A stretch of DNA of 64,000 bases from Micromonospora rifamycinica (GCF_900090265.1 NZ_LT607752.1:6144001-6208000); one strand, 5' to 3'. Counted from the first letter of the stretch, positions 7,921-16,430 are shown. Numbers and translations are program-made. The notes: generated from the letters alone by a model not told the origin.

Positions 7921-8766
7921 TCAGAACGTGTGCTCGGCGGCCGGGAAGTCGCCGCCGCGTACCTCGTTGGCGAAGCGGCGGGTGGCCTCGGTCAGCGCCC
8001 CGGCCAGGTCGGCGTAGCGCTTGACGAACCGGGGGGCCTTCCCGGTGCGTAGCCCGGCCATGTCCTGCCAGACCAGCACCTGGGCGTCGGTGTCCGGGCC
8101 GGCGCCGATGCCGACGGTGGGAATCGCCAGTTCGGCGGTGACCCGCTTGGCGACGTCGCCCGGCACCATCTCCAGTACCACCGCGAACGCGCCCGCCCCG
8201 GCCACCGCCCGCGCGTCGGCCAGCACCTCGTCGGCGGCGTCGCCGCGCCCCTGCACCCGGTAGCCGCCCAGGGTGTGTTCGCTCTGCGGGGTGAACCCGA
8301 TGTGCGCCATCACCGGGATGCCCGCGCCGGTGATGGCCGCGATCTGCTCGGCGCAGCGCCGGCCACCCTCCAGCTTCACCGCGTGGCAGCCACCCTCCTT
8401 CATGAACCGCACCGCCGTGCGCAGCGCCTGCGTCGGCCCCTCCTCGTACGAGCCGAACGGCAGGTCGCCGACGACCAGGCTCTGCCGGGTCGCCCGGACC
8501 ACGGCGCGGACCAGCGGCAACAGCTCGTCGACGGTCACCGGCAGGGTGGTCTCGTAGCCGAACACGTTGTTCGCCGCCGAGTCGCCGACCAGCAGCGCGG
8601 GGATCCCCGCCTGGTCGAAGATCGCGGCGGTGTACTGGTCGTACGAGGTGAGCATCGCCCACCGGTCGCCGCGCTCCTTGGCGGCGATCAGGTCGCGGGT
8701 GCGGACCCGGCGGGTGGCCGGCCCGCCGTACAGGGCGGTCACCTCGGTCGGGGTGGACTCCACCAT
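7921..8766 (-). CDS. panB: 3-methyl-2-oxobutanoate hydroxymethyltransferase
   Basis: A 281-residue cytosolic TIM-barrel enzyme that transfers a hydroxymethyl group from 5,10-methylene-THF to 3-methyl-2-oxobutanoate, the first committed step of pantothenate synthesis. Diagnostic segments are MLTSYDQYTAAIFDQAGI, LLVGDSAANNVFGY, VVGDLPFGSYE, AVKLEGG, IPVMAHIGFTPQS and VGIGAGPDTDAQVLVWQD. They supply the metal-binding Asp and Glu residues and the catalytic Glu. Length is typical. The ATG has an excellent AGGAG site about 6 bases upstream. panB lies downstream of nadE in the same direction, with a 241-base gap; both are cofactor-biosynthesis genes. panC and panD are not in the window. Confidence 0.95.
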   Translation of the reverse strand: MVESTPTEVTALYGGPATRRVRTRDLIAAKERGDRWAMLTSYDQYTAAIFDQAGIPALLVGDSAANNVFGYETTLPVTVDELLPLVRAVVRATRQSLVVGDLPFGSYEEGPTQALRTAVRFMKEGGCHAVKLEGGRRCAEQIAAITGAGIPVMAHIGFTPQSEHTLGGYRVQGRGDAADEVLADARAVAGAGAFAVVLEMVPGDVAKRVTAELAIPTVGIGAGPDTDAQVLVWQDMAGLRTGKAPRFVKRYADLAGALTEATRRFANEVRGGDFPAAEHTF

Positions 8767-9007
8767 GACTGTCTCCTTTCCTCGAGGCCGCTGTCGCGGT
8801 CCCCGGGCTCTGCCGCGATCGTCGCACCGCGCGACCGGTCGACGGCAGGGAACAGTGCAGGATTTCACTCCGCCGGGGTGAAGCCGACCGCCCGCGCCGC
8901 AGCACCGCAGCGCCGCCGGAGGGCCGACCGCCGGGACGCCGACCTGCCGGGACGCCGACCGGTGCGGAGCCGGCCGGAGTGGGCGGTGGACCGGCCGGCC
9001 GCGGTGC

Positions 9008-10768
9008 TCAGCCGTCCTCGCGCCAGCGGTTGGTGATCGGCAGGCGACGGTCCCGGCCGAACGCCTTCATCGAGATCTTCGTGCCGGGCGCGGACTGCCG
9101 GCGCTTGTACTCGGCGGTGTCCACCAGCCGCAGCACCCGGTCGACCACCGCCGGGTCGTGGCCGGACTCGACCAGCCCGGCCCGGCCCAGGTCGCCGTCG
9201 ACGTAGCCGATCAGAATCGGATCCAGCACGTCGTACTCGGGCAGGCTGTCGCTGTCGAGCTGGCCCGGGCTCAGCTCGGCCGACGGCGGCTTGCCGATGG
9301 AGTTCTCCGGGATCGGCGGGGTCTCGCCGCGGCGGGCCGCGTCGGCGTTGCGCCACTTCGCCAGCCGCCAGACCAGCGTCTTCCAGACGTCCTTGACCGG
9401 GTTGAACCCGCCGACCGAGTCGCCGTAGAGGGTCGAGTAGCCGACCGCCAGCTCGCTCTTGTTGCCGGTGGTGAGGACCAGGTGGCCCTCCTGGTTGGAC
9501 AGTGCCATCAGGATGACCCCGCGGACCCGGGCCTGGAGGTTCTCCACCGCCACCCCGGACAGCGAGATGTTGGCCAGGAAGGTGTCCACCATCGGCTGGA
9601 TCGGCTCGACCCGGTAGTCCAGGCCGGTCCGCTTGGCGAGATCCTCCGCGTCGGCCCGGGAGTGCTCCGAGGAGTGCTGGCTGGGCAGCGAGACGCCGAC
9701 CACCCGCTGCGGCCCGAGCGCGTCGACGGCGAGCGCGGCCACCACCGCCGAGTCGATGCCGCCGGACAGGCCCAGCACCACCGAGGGGAAGCGGTTCTTG
9801 TTGACGTAGTCGCGCAGGCCCAGCACCAGCGCCTGCCACACCTCGGCCTCGTCGGCGATCGGCGCCAGCAGGCCGCCGTCGGCGGCCGGTCCGGTCGGGG
9901 CCGGCGGGACCACCTCGACGGTACGGCGTACCACCCGCATCCCGTCGGCGAGGTCCCCGGCGTCGGCGGCGTGCGGACCCGCCCCGGCCAGCTCCACGTC
10001 GTGCACGAGCAGGTGCTCGACGAACTGCGGCGCGCGGGTGAGCAGGTCCCCGTCGGCGCTGACGATCATCGAGTCGCCCTCGAAGACCAGCTCGTCCTGG
10101 CCGCCGACCATGTTGACGTACGCGATCGGGGCACCGGCCTCGACGGCCCGGCGACGCACCAGCGGCAGCCGGACGTCGTCCTTGTTCAGCTCGTACGGCG
10201 AGCCGTTGATGTTGACCACCAGGCCGACGCCGGCCTGCCGGGCCACCGCGAACGGGCCGCCGGCCTGCCACAGGTCCTCGCAGATGGTCAGCGCCACGTC
10301 CACCCCGGCGACCCGGACCACGGTCAGGGTGTCGCCGGGCACGAAGTAGCGGTCCTCGTCGAACACCCCGTAGTTGGGCAGGTGGTGCTTGAAGTAGCGG
10401 GCCACCACCTCGCCCCGGTGCAGCAGCGCGGCGGCGTTGCGCGCCCCTCGACCGGGCTGCGCGTCCCCGCTGACCTGGGGTGGGCCGTCGGCGTCCAGGT
10501 ATCCGACCACGACCGGCAGGTCACCGAGGCCGTCGGTGGCCAGGTCGGCGGCGAGCCGGTGCAGCGCGGCCTGCGAGGCGGCGACGAAGGAACGGCGGAA
10601 GACCAGGTCCTCGACCGGGTAGCCGGTGAGCACCATCTCCGGGAAGGCGACGAGCTGGGCGCCGGCGTCGGCGGCCCGACGGGTCCAGGCGCGGATCAGC
10701 TCGGCGTTGCCGGCCGTGTCGCCGACGGTCGGGTTGACCTGGCACAGGGCCAGACGCAGGGTGGTCAT
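9008..10768 (-). CDS. nadE: Glutamine-dependent NAD+ synthetase
   Basis: A 586-residue two-domain enzyme making NAD+ from deamido-NAD+, ATP and glutamine. Residues 1-265 are a nitrilase-type glutaminase with the catalytic triad visible as Glu in FPEMVLTG, Lys in ARYFKHHLPNYG and Cys in TICEDLW. Residues about 300-586 are the ATP-pyrophosphatase synthetase with PP-loop LGLSGGIDSA, TTGNKSELAVGYSTLYGD and KSM-type C-terminus (KISMKAFGRDRRLP). The length matches the two-domain actinobacterial form. The ATG is preceded by CAAGAT with a 6-base gap, a near-consensus leaderless arrangement. It is divergent from glnA2. Confidence 0.95.
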   Translation of the reverse strand: MTTLRLALCQVNPTVGDTAGNAELIRAWTRRAADAGAQLVAFPEMVLTGYPVEDLVFRRSFVAASQAALHRLAADLATDGLGDLPVVVGYLDADGPPQVSGDAQPGRGARNAAALLHRGEVVARYFKHHLPNYGVFDEDRYFVPGDTLTVVRVAGVDVALTICEDLWQAGGPFAVARQAGVGLVVNINGSPYELNKDDVRLPLVRRRAVEAGAPIAYVNMVGGQDELVFEGDSMIVSADGDLLTRAPQFVEHLLVHDVELAGAGPHAADAGDLADGMRVVRRTVEVVPPAPTGPAADGGLLAPIADEAEVWQALVLGLRDYVNKNRFPSVVLGLSGGIDSAVVAALAVDALGPQRVVGVSLPSQHSSEHSRADAEDLAKRTGLDYRVEPIQPMVDTFLANISLSGVAVENLQARVRGVILMALSNQEGHLVLTTGNKSELAVGYSTLYGDSVGGFNPVKDVWKTLVWRLAKWRNADAARRGETPPIPENSIGKPPSAELSPGQLDSDSLPEYDVLDPILIGYVDGDLGRAGLVESGHDPAVVDRVLRLVDTAEYKRRQSAPGTKISMKAFGRDRRLPITNRWREDG

Positions 10769-10922
10769 GTACTCATCTTGCCCCAGTGGCGGCCGGTCGA
10801 TCCGGTGGCTCCGACGAGACGACGGACACCCTCCGGTCGACACCCGGCCGGCCCGGTGCTGGTGGCGGGCCGCCCGCTGATCCGGCGGTCGGGACACCGC
10901 AGGACGAGCGGCGGCAGGTCGC

Positions 10923-10938
10923 GTAACGTCTGCTTAAC
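10923..10938 (+). promoter_or_regulatory. Possible partial GlnR site upstream of glnA2
   Basis: GTAAC, 6 bases, TTAAC at 10923-10938 resembles one half of a GlnR box (GTNAC-6-GAAAC). The next expected half box is not conserved (GGTGG at 10945). It lies about 75 bases before the glnA2 start, in the nadE-glnA2 divergent gap. Weak compared with the full box before glnA1. Confidence 0.25.
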
Positions 10939-11013
10939 CAGGCCGGTGGAGACTGGGCGGTCAGGACGGACCGGCCGACCGGTGCCGGACGAACGTGGCG
11001 AGGGGTTGGGGAA

Positions 11014-12363
11014 GTGGACCGTCAGCAGGAGTTCGTCCTCCGCACGCTGGAAGAGCGGGACATCCGGTTCGTCCGGCTGTGGTTCACCGACGTGCTGGGC
11101 ACGCTCAAGAGCGTCTCGGTCGCTCCGGCGGAGCTGGAGGCGGCCTTCGAGGAGGGCATCGGGTTCGACGGCTCGGCCATCGAGGGTTTCGCCCGGGTCT
11201 TCGAGTCCGACATGGTCGCCATGCCGGATCCGACCACCTTCCAGGTGTTCCCCTTCGAGGGCGGGGTGAGCGGCGAGAGCGCCCGGATGTTCTGCGACAT
11301 CCTGCTGCCCGACGGCGGCCCGTCCTGGGCCGACCCGCGGCACGTGCTGCGCCGGATGCTGTCCAAGGCGGCCGAGAAGGGCTTCACCTTCTACACCCAC
11401 CCCGAGATCGAGTTCTTCCTGCTGGAGAACGGCCCGCAGGACGGCTCGGTGCCCACCGCCGTGGACTCCGGCGGCTACTTCGAGCACACCACGCACGCCG
11501 TCGCGCGGGACTTCCGCCGGCAGGCCGTGCTGGCGCTGGAGCGGATCGGCATCTCGGTGGAGTTCAGCCACCACGAGGTCGCCCCCGGCCAGCAGGAGAT
11601 CGACCTGCGGTACGCCGACGCGCTGACCACCGCCGACAACATCATGACCTTCCGGCACGTGGTCAAGGAGGTGGCGCTCTCCACCGGCGTGCAGGCCAGC
11701 TTCATGCCGAAGCCCTTCACCGACCAGCCGGGCAGCGGCATGCACACCCACCTGTCGCTGTTCGAGGGGGAGCGCAACGCCTTCCACGACTCCGGTGACC
11801 CGATGAAACTGTCGAAGGTGGCGAAGTCGTTCATCGCCGGGCTGCTGATGCACGCCCGGGAGTACACCGCGGTCACCAACCAGTGGGTCAACTCGTACAA
11901 GCGGCTCTTCCCGCAGGCGTTGCCGGACCGGATCACCGAGAGCCCGGCGTACGTCTGCTGGGGGCACCTGAACCGGTCGGCGCTGGTCCGCGTCCCCGCG
12001 TACGGCAAGCCGAACTCGGCCCGGGTGGAGGTCCGCTCGCTGGACTCGGCGACCAATCCCTACCTGGCGTTCGCGGTGATGCTCGGCGCGGGCCTGAAGG
12101 GCATCGAGGAGGGCTACGAGCTGCCGCCGGGCGCGGAGGACGACGTCTGGTCGCTGACCAGCGCCGAGCGGCGGGCGATGGGCTACGAGGCGTTGCCGGA
12201 GAACCTGTCCGAGGCGATCGACGTGATGGCCGGCTCCGAACTGGTCGCCGAGGTGCTGGGCGAGCACGTCTTCGACTTCTTCCTGCGCAACAAGCGGGCC
12301 GAGTGGGAGCAGTACCGCCGCGAGGTCACCCCGTACGAGCGGCAGCGGTACCTGTCGCTGTAG
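11014..12363 (+). CDS. glnA2: Glutamine synthetase family protein, GlnA2 type
   Basis: A 449-residue type-I GS-fold enzyme. The family forms gamma-glutamyl amides with ATP. Conserved elements are FDGSAIEGFARVFESDM, THPEIEFFLL, SHHEVAPGQQEIDLRY, GSGMHTHLSLF and the ATP/Glu loop around NRSALVRVPAY. At the GlnE adenylylation position the sequence is DVWSL (Trp379) instead of the Tyr of GlnA1, so this protein should not be adenylylated. Position beside nadE and near glnE matches streptomycete glnA2, whose product has been reported as a gamma-glutamylpolyamine synthetase; that specificity is therefore as likely here as glutamine synthesis. The GTG start follows an AGGGG/GGGGAA stretch. A weak GlnR half-site lies upstream. 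Confidence 0.88.
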   Translation: MDRQQEFVLRTLEERDIRFVRLWFTDVLGTLKSVSVAPAELEAAFEEGIGFDGSAIEGFARVFESDMVAMPDPTTFQVFPFEGGVSGESARMFCDILLPDGGPSWADPRHVLRRMLSKAAEKGFTFYTHPEIEFFLLENGPQDGSVPTAVDSGGYFEHTTHAVARDFRRQAVLALERIGISVEFSHHEVAPGQQEIDLRYADALTTADNIMTFRHVVKEVALSTGVQASFMPKPFTDQPGSGMHTHLSLFEGERNAFHDSGDPMKLSKVAKSFIAGLLMHAREYTAVTNQWVNSYKRLFPQALPDRITESPAYVCWGHLNRSALVRVPAYGKPNSARVEVRSLDSATNPYLAFAVMLGAGLKGIEEGYELPPGAEDDVWSLTSAERRAMGYEALPENLSEAIDVMAGSELVAEVLGEHVFDFFLRNKRAEWEQYRREVTPYERQRYLSL

Positions 12364-12529
12364 CGCGTACCGCCGGCCGGGTCGTCCGCGACGGGGCCGG
12401 CGGCGGCCCGGTCGCCCGACGGTCCGCATCTCGGCCGGTCCGGGGGCTGTCGGTGGTGGTGCGGTGCCGCTATCGTCTCGATCACCGTGCCGGCACCCGC
12501 GCCGGGCGCAGGAGGTCGGGAGGCCGTCG

Positions 12530-12955
12530 GTGCTGGAGGATCTGCTCACCGGAGCATGGCAGAGCGTCGTGTTCGGTGTCGTCGGGGTGGCGCTGATGGC
12601 GGCCGGCTTCGTGCTGGTCGACGTGCTCACCCCGGGCAAGTTGCGCGAGCTGATCTGGATTCGGCGTAACGGCAACGCCGGGCTGCTGCTGGCCGCCAAC
12701 CAGCTCGGCGTCGCCGGCATCGTCTTCACGGCGATCGTGACCAGCTACGACGACTTCGCCAAGGGGCTCGCCTCGACGGTGATCTTCGGGCTGATCGGGC
12801 TGGCCGTCATGGCGCTGGCCTTCGGCGTCCTCGACCTGCTCACGCCGGGCAAGCTCGGCGAGGTCATCTGCTCCGACGAGCCGCACCCGGCGGCCCGGGT
12901 CAGCGCCGCCACCCACTTCGGGGCGGCCCTGATCGTCTGCGCCTGCATCGCCTGA
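12530..12955 (+). CDS. DUF350 membrane protein
   Basis: A 141-residue integral membrane protein with four hydrophobic segments (about 11-32, 52-71, 83-104 and 128-141). It has the internal duplication typical of DUF350: DVLTPGKLRELIW in the first half is mirrored by DLLTPGKLGEVIC in the second. Function is unknown. The GTG start at 12530 has GGGAGG about 6 bases upstream. TATCGT near 12471 is a plausible -10. It follows glnA2 by 166 bases in the same direction, with no shown functional link. Confidence 0.8.
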   Translation: MLEDLLTGAWQSVVFGVVGVALMAAGFVLVDVLTPGKLRELIWIRRNGNAGLLLAANQLGVAGIVFTAIVTSYDDFAKGLASTVIFGLIGLAVMALAFGVLDLLTPGKLGEVICSDEPHPAARVSAATHFGAALIVCACIA

Positions 12956-12990
12956 CCGGCCCGCGGGCCGACCGGTCGCCGCCTCGACCG

Positions 12991-13149
12991 GGCTGCCCGT
13001 CCGGCCGTTCCGTTGCCCGTCCGGCCGTACCGTTGCCCGTCCGGCCGTACCGTTGCCCGTCCGGGCTGCCGTCTCGCCGGGTCGCTGCCCGTCCGGGCTG
13101 CCGTCTCGCCGGGTCGCTGCCCGTCCGGGCTGCCGTCTCGCCGGGTCGC
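12991..13149. repeat. Tandem repeat array with two unit lengths
   Basis: From 12991 a 20-base unit with core TTGCCCGTCCGGCCGT is repeated about three and a half times. From about 13051 a 32-base unit is repeated three times almost perfectly. Both units share GCCCGTCCGG, so the 32-base unit probably arose from the 20-base one. The array fills the gap between the DUF350 and WYL-regulator genes and ends 71 bases before the latter's start. It is a likely length polymorphism (minisatellite). Confidence 0.8.
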
Positions 13150-13208
13150 GGCCCGACCCGGTTCGTGTCCGGTCGACGGCGGCGGCGCGGTTCGTCGTAC
13201 CCCCGTCG

Positions 13209-13214
13209 TAGCGT
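13209..13214 (+). promoter_or_regulatory. Leaderless -10 (TAGCGT) of the WYL regulator gene
   Basis: TAGCGT lies 6 bases before the GTG at 13221, consistent with transcription starting at the start codon. Confidence 0.5.
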
Positions 13215-13220
13215 GCGGAG

Positions 13221-13913
13221 GTGAACCGGACGGACCGTCTCTACGCCCTGGTGGAAGAGTTGCGGGCGGTGGCGCCCAGGCCGCGCAGCGCCCGCTGGCT
13301 GGCCGGCCGTTTCGAGGTGAGCACCCGCACCGTCGAACGGGACATCGTCGCCCTGCAGGGGGCCGGCGTGCCGATCTGGGCCGAGCCCGGCCGTGCCGGC
13401 GGTTACGTGGTCGACCGTGCGTACACCCTGCCACCGGTCAACCTGACCGCTGCCGAGGCGGTGGCGATGGCGGTGGCCCTGCACCGCCTCGCCGGCACCC
13501 CGTTCGCCGAGGCGGGCGGCACCGCGCTGCGCAAACTGCTCGCGGTGCTGCCGGCCGCCGATGCCGCCGACGCGCGTCTGCTCGCCGGGCGGGTGCTGCT
13601 GATCGGCGTCGGGCCGGCCACGTCCGTCCCGGCCGTCGTCGCCGGCGCGGTCTCCGCCCGCCGGGTGCTCCGCCTGCGGTACGCCGACCGGCGCGGCGTG
13701 GCCTCGTCGCGCGAGGTCGAGCCGCTGGGCTACCTGGGCAACAGCCGACACTGGTATCTGTTCGCCTGGTGTCGGCTCCGCGGCGGGCCGCGTTGCTTCC
13801 GTACCGACCGGATCGTCGGCGTGGAGGCGCTGCCGGAGCCGGTCATCCGGGAGTTCCGCCCCGACGACGTGGACGTCCCGCCCGAGCGGTTGCACCGGCT
13901 GAGCCTCGCGTGA
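13221..13913 (+). CDS. HTH/WYL-domain transcriptional regulator (YafY-like)
   Basis: A 230-residue DNA-binding regulator. Residues 1-60 form a winged helix-turn-helix (RLYALVEELRAV then WLAGRFEVSTRTVERDIVAL and GRAGGYVV). Residues about 125-225 form a WYL domain (RVLRLRYADRRG, REVEPLGYLGNSRHWYLFAWC, RCFRTDRI), which binds nucleic-acid-like or other small ligands in relatives. A slim linker lies between. The GTG start is supported by TAGCGT 6 bases upstream. The gene is followed, after 199 bases, by a VOC-family protein in the same direction; such regulator-VOC pairs are common and the VOC gene may be its target. That link is inference. Confidence 0.85.
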   Translation: MNRTDRLYALVEELRAVAPRPRSARWLAGRFEVSTRTVERDIVALQGAGVPIWAEPGRAGGYVVDRAYTLPPVNLTAAEAVAMAVALHRLAGTPFAEAGGTALRKLLAVLPAADAADARLLAGRVLLIGVGPATSVPAVVAGAVSARRVLRLRYADRRGVASSREVEPLGYLGNSRHWYLFAWCRLRGGPRCFRTDRIVGVEALPEPVIREFRPDDVDVPPERLHRLSLA

Positions 13914-14112
13914 GGCTGGTCCCGGGGGCGGCGGGTCCGGCCGGCAACCCGGGGCGGCGGGTCCGGGAGCGGCGGGTCCGGGCAAGGTGGGCCGGGCGGG
14001 TCGTCGCCCGGGAGTTTTCCGCAAACACCGACATGACGGTGTCGCGGACGCCCGGCAGGCTGGCCGCCGAGCCCACCGGCCGTCCGGCCGGCAGGGGGAC
14101 AGGAGGCAGCGC

Positions 14113-14487
14113 GTGACCAGCACACCCATCACCTGGTTCGAGATCGGCACCGACCGGCCGGAGGAGGTACGAGGCTTCTACGCCGAGTTGTTCGGCTGGA
14201 GCTTCGCCGTGGAGGACCCGGCCGGCGGTGGGTCCTACCAGACGACCACCGCGGGGCAGCCGGCCGGCATCGGCGGAGGGCTCCGGCTCCTCCCCGAGGG
14301 CGCACCCGGGTACGCGATCCTCTACGCCGAGGTGACCGACGTGGCGCAGACGTGCCGGCGGGCCGAGGCGGCCGGCGGCACGGTGCTGACGCCGCCGGGA
14401 ACCACGCCGAACGGGTTGACCCGGGCACGCCTGCGCGACCCGTCGGGCAACCTGCTCGGTGTCTTCTCCCCGCCGGCGACCACCTGA
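14113..14487 (+). CDS. VOC (glyoxalase/bleomycin-resistance fold) family protein
   Basis: A 124-residue protein of the vicinal-oxygen-chelate superfamily: ITWFEIGTDRPEEVRGFYAELFGWSF at the N-terminus and GGTVLTPPG with RDPSGNLLGVF near the C-terminus, the standard start and end of a CFP32/27 kDa-antigen-like VOC module. Substrate is unknown; relatives include metal-dependent detoxification enzymes and binding proteins. The GTG start is clear because AGGAGG lies 6 bases upstream. It follows the WYL regulator and faces the small secreted-protein gene, from which a long hairpin separates it. Confidence 0.82.
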   Translation: MTSTPITWFEIGTDRPEEVRGFYAELFGWSFAVEDPAGGGSYQTTTAGQPAGIGGGLRLLPEGAPGYAILYAEVTDVAQTCRRAEAAGGTVLTPPGTTPNGLTRARLRDPSGNLLGVFSPPATT

Positions 14488-14492
14488 TCGAA

Positions 14493-14544
14493 CGGGGGCG
14501 GCGTCGCGGTCACCGGCCGGGTGGCCACCGCGACGCCGCCCCCG
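14493..14544. terminator. Long bidirectional hairpin between convergent genes
   Basis: Perfect 18-bp inverted repeat (14493-14510 with 14527-14544) and a 16-base loop, starting 6 bases after the VOC stop codon. The right arm is partly copied again at 14568-14584, and a CGGTCACCGGCC module recurs through 14640. Placement between convergent 3' ends fits a two-way terminator. Confidence 0.7.
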
Positions 14545-14654
14545 CTACGTCGGTCACCGGCCGACTGCCACCGCGACGCCGCCCTTCTCGCGTCGGTCAC
14601 CGGCCTGGTGGCCCGCCGCGACGCCCGTCGGTCACCGGCCTGGCCGGCGGCGGG

Positions 14655-15131
14655 TCACTTGCCGTCCGGGCCGTCCGGGCCGCCGCGGTGGCCGGGGCCA
14701 CCCGGACCCGGGAATACCCCGGACTCGACGGCCTTGGTGATCGCGTCGGCCTGCTCCTGGGTGAGCTTGCCGTCCTCGACCGCCTGGGCCAGCCGCTCGG
14801 TCAGCTTCGCCTGCCGGTCCTCGGCCGACGGCCGTTCCGGCCGGTCACCCTTGACCCGGTCCTTGTGCTGCTCGCGCACCTTGTCCAGCGCGGCGGTCAC
14901 CTTGTCGGTGTCCACGCCCAGCTCCTTGGCCAGCGCCTCGGCGAACTCGTGCTGCCGGCCGGCGCGTTCGGACTGCCGGTCGGTGCCCTGCTCGGCCTCG
15001 CTGCTGGCGCTCGGTGTCGGGGTGGATCCACCCTCGGCGAAGGCCACCGTGGGAGCGGCGATCCCCACCCCGAGCACGCCGGCGGCGGCGAGGCCGACCA
15101 GCAGCTGCTTCTTCGACATCGTGCGGGACAT
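14655..15131 (-). CDS. Small secreted helical protein, function unknown
   Basis: A 158-residue exported protein. Residues 1-32 are a signal peptide (basic MSRTMSKKQ, then LLVGLAAAGVLGVGIAAP, cleavage after AFA). A Ser/Pro/Glu-rich spacer is followed by two helical motifs, EFAEALAKELGVDTDKVTAA and KLTERLAQAVEDGKLTQEQA. The second motif resembles repeated SHOCT/YckD-like helical hairpins seen in exported actinobacterial proteins. The C-terminus is Gly/Pro-rich (PGPGGPGHRGGPDGPDG), recalling the insert of the first gene. The ATG at 15131 has GGAGG about 6 bases upstream; a second Met five codons in is possible. No function is assigned. Confidence 0.75.
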   Translation of the reverse strand: MSRTMSKKQLLVGLAAAGVLGVGIAAPTVAFAEGGSTPTPSASSEAEQGTDRQSERAGRQHEFAEALAKELGVDTDKVTAALDKVREQHKDRVKGDRPERPSAEDRQAKLTERLAQAVEDGKLTQEQADAITKAVESGVFPGPGGPGHRGGPDGPDGK

Positions 15132-15324
15132 CAGTCCTCCAGTATCTCGGTGGTGATGCGTTGACGTCACCGACAGTGACCATCGAATCTGAGAAAACCC
15201 CGTCCCGATCCTGTCCCCCAGCTGAAAGTTCCGCCCGCCGGCCCACTGACTCCACCCTCCGGCCCGGCAATTCGCCCACCAGCCCGGTGATTCCGCCCTC
15301 CGGCCCGGCAATTCGCCCCTCCGG

Positions 15325-15448
15325 CCCGGTGATCAAGAGGTTTAGGGCGGGAATGCGCTTTCCGCCCGCCTAAACCTCTTGATCACCGGGGTCCGCCTGC
15401 CTAAACCTCTTGATCACCGGGGTCCGGCCGCCAAACCTCTTGATCACC
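15325..15448. repeat. Palindromic repeat family A, first locus, with extra half-copies
   Basis: Twenty-base perfect arms (15325-15344 with 15371-15390) containing the core TGATCAAGAGGTTTA, then two further right-arm copies at 15402-15422 and 15433-15448, spaced about 30-31 bases. It sits in the 355-base gap between the small secreted-protein gene and the 3' end of the LD-carboxypeptidase gene. A G-rich stretch (15451-15486) runs from it into that 3' end. Bases 15132-15300 hold only GGCCCGG(C/T)-type short repeats and no gene. Confidence 0.8.
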
Positions 15449-15486
15449 GAGGTGGGTGGGCGGGGGAGGGGTGGGGAGGGGTGGGA

Positions 15487-16422
15487 TTACTGGACGGCGG
15501 GGGTGAGGGTGAGGGTGTCGGTCGTGGTGTCCAGGGTGGCCCGGGTGTGGACGGGGACGGTGAGCTGGCCGGGGCCGTGGCCGATCGGCAGGCCACCGAG
15601 GACCGGCACGCCCAGGTCGCCGAGGCGGTCGGTGAGGACGTCCACGACGGTGGTGTCCCACCCGTCGGCGCAGTCGGTGAACTGGCCGACCGCGACTGCG
15701 GCCAGGCCGTCCAGCGCGCCGGCGCGGCGCAGGTGGGTGAGCATCCGGTCGACCTTGTACGGGGGCTCCTGCACCTCCTCGACGAGCAGCACCGCCCCGG
15801 TCAGGTCGGGCATGTCCGGGGTGCCGATGGTGGCGGTGATCAGGCAGAGGTTCCCGCCGATCAGCCGCCCGGCCGCCCGCCCCGCTACCCGGACCGGATA
15901 CGTCGCCTCCTCCGGCACCGCGGCCACGGTCACCGGGGCGGTGGTCATCAGCGCGGCGTGCAGCGACTGCGCCGAACGCAGCGGCGTGCGCTCGTCGACC
16001 CAGGCCGCCCCGGGACCGTGCACGCCGGCCAGCCGGGCACCCCGCCAGAGCGCGAACTGCAGGGCGGTGATGTCGGAGAAACCGGCCACCACCTTCGGAT
16101 CCCGCCGGACGGCGGCCATGTCGATCAGGTCGACCACCCGCTGTGCGCCGTAACCGCCCCGGGTGCAGATCACCCCGCGTACCTGCGGGTCGGCGAAGGC
16201 GGCGTTCAGATCGGCGGCGCGCAGCGCGTCGTCCCCGGCGAGGTAACCCCGGCGGGCGTACGCGTGGGGTGCCACCACCGGCCGCAGCCCCCAGCCGGTC
16301 AGCAGCTCGATGCCGCGCGCCACCCGCTCCGGCCGGGTCGGCCCGGACGGCGAGACCAGCATCACCGTGTCGCCCTCGCGCAGCACGGGCGGACGCAGGA
16401 CGGACGGGTCGTCGGCGATCAC
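15487..16422 (-). CDS. LD-carboxypeptidase, S66 family (muramoyltetrapeptide carboxypeptidase)
   Basis: A 311-residue serine peptidase of family S66, which removes the terminal D-Ala from murein tetrapeptides in the cytoplasm during peptidoglycan recycling. The nucleophile is Ser116 in AGFSDITAL. CTRGGYGAQRVVDLID and GRLIGGNLCLI fit the family; the Glu and His of the Ser-Glu-His triad should lie in LLVEEVQEPPYKVDRM and LPIGHGPGQL. The length is typical. The GTG start at 16422 has TATGCT 8 bases upstream (leaderless). It is divergent from the amidotransferase gene, with only 146 bases between them. Some S66 members act on microcin-like nucleotides, so the exact substrate is not certain. Confidence 0.88.
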   Translation of the reverse strand: MIADDPSVLRPPVLREGDTVMLVSPSGPTRPERVARGIELLTGWGLRPVVAPHAYARRGYLAGDDALRAADLNAAFADPQVRGVICTRGGYGAQRVVDLIDMAAVRRDPKVVAGFSDITALQFALWRGARLAGVHGPGAAWVDERTPLRSAQSLHAALMTTAPVTVAAVPEEATYPVRVAGRAAGRLIGGNLCLITATIGTPDMPDLTGAVLLVEEVQEPPYKVDRMLTHLRRAGALDGLAAVAVGQFTDCADGWDTTVVDVLTDRLGDLGVPVLGGLPIGHGPGQLTVPVHTRATLDTTTDTLTLTPAVQ

Positions 16423-16430
16423 AGCGGCCG

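Noticed and set aside
12991..13149. Possible CRISPR array
   Set aside because: The repeats are directly tandem with no unique spacers, and no cas genes are present.
15371..15448. Possible CRISPR-like array of three half repeats spaced about 30 bases
   Set aside because: Spacers are about 10-15 bases of related GGTCCG-rich sequence and the same core appears as inverted pairs elsewhere; it is a palindromic element, not CRISPR.
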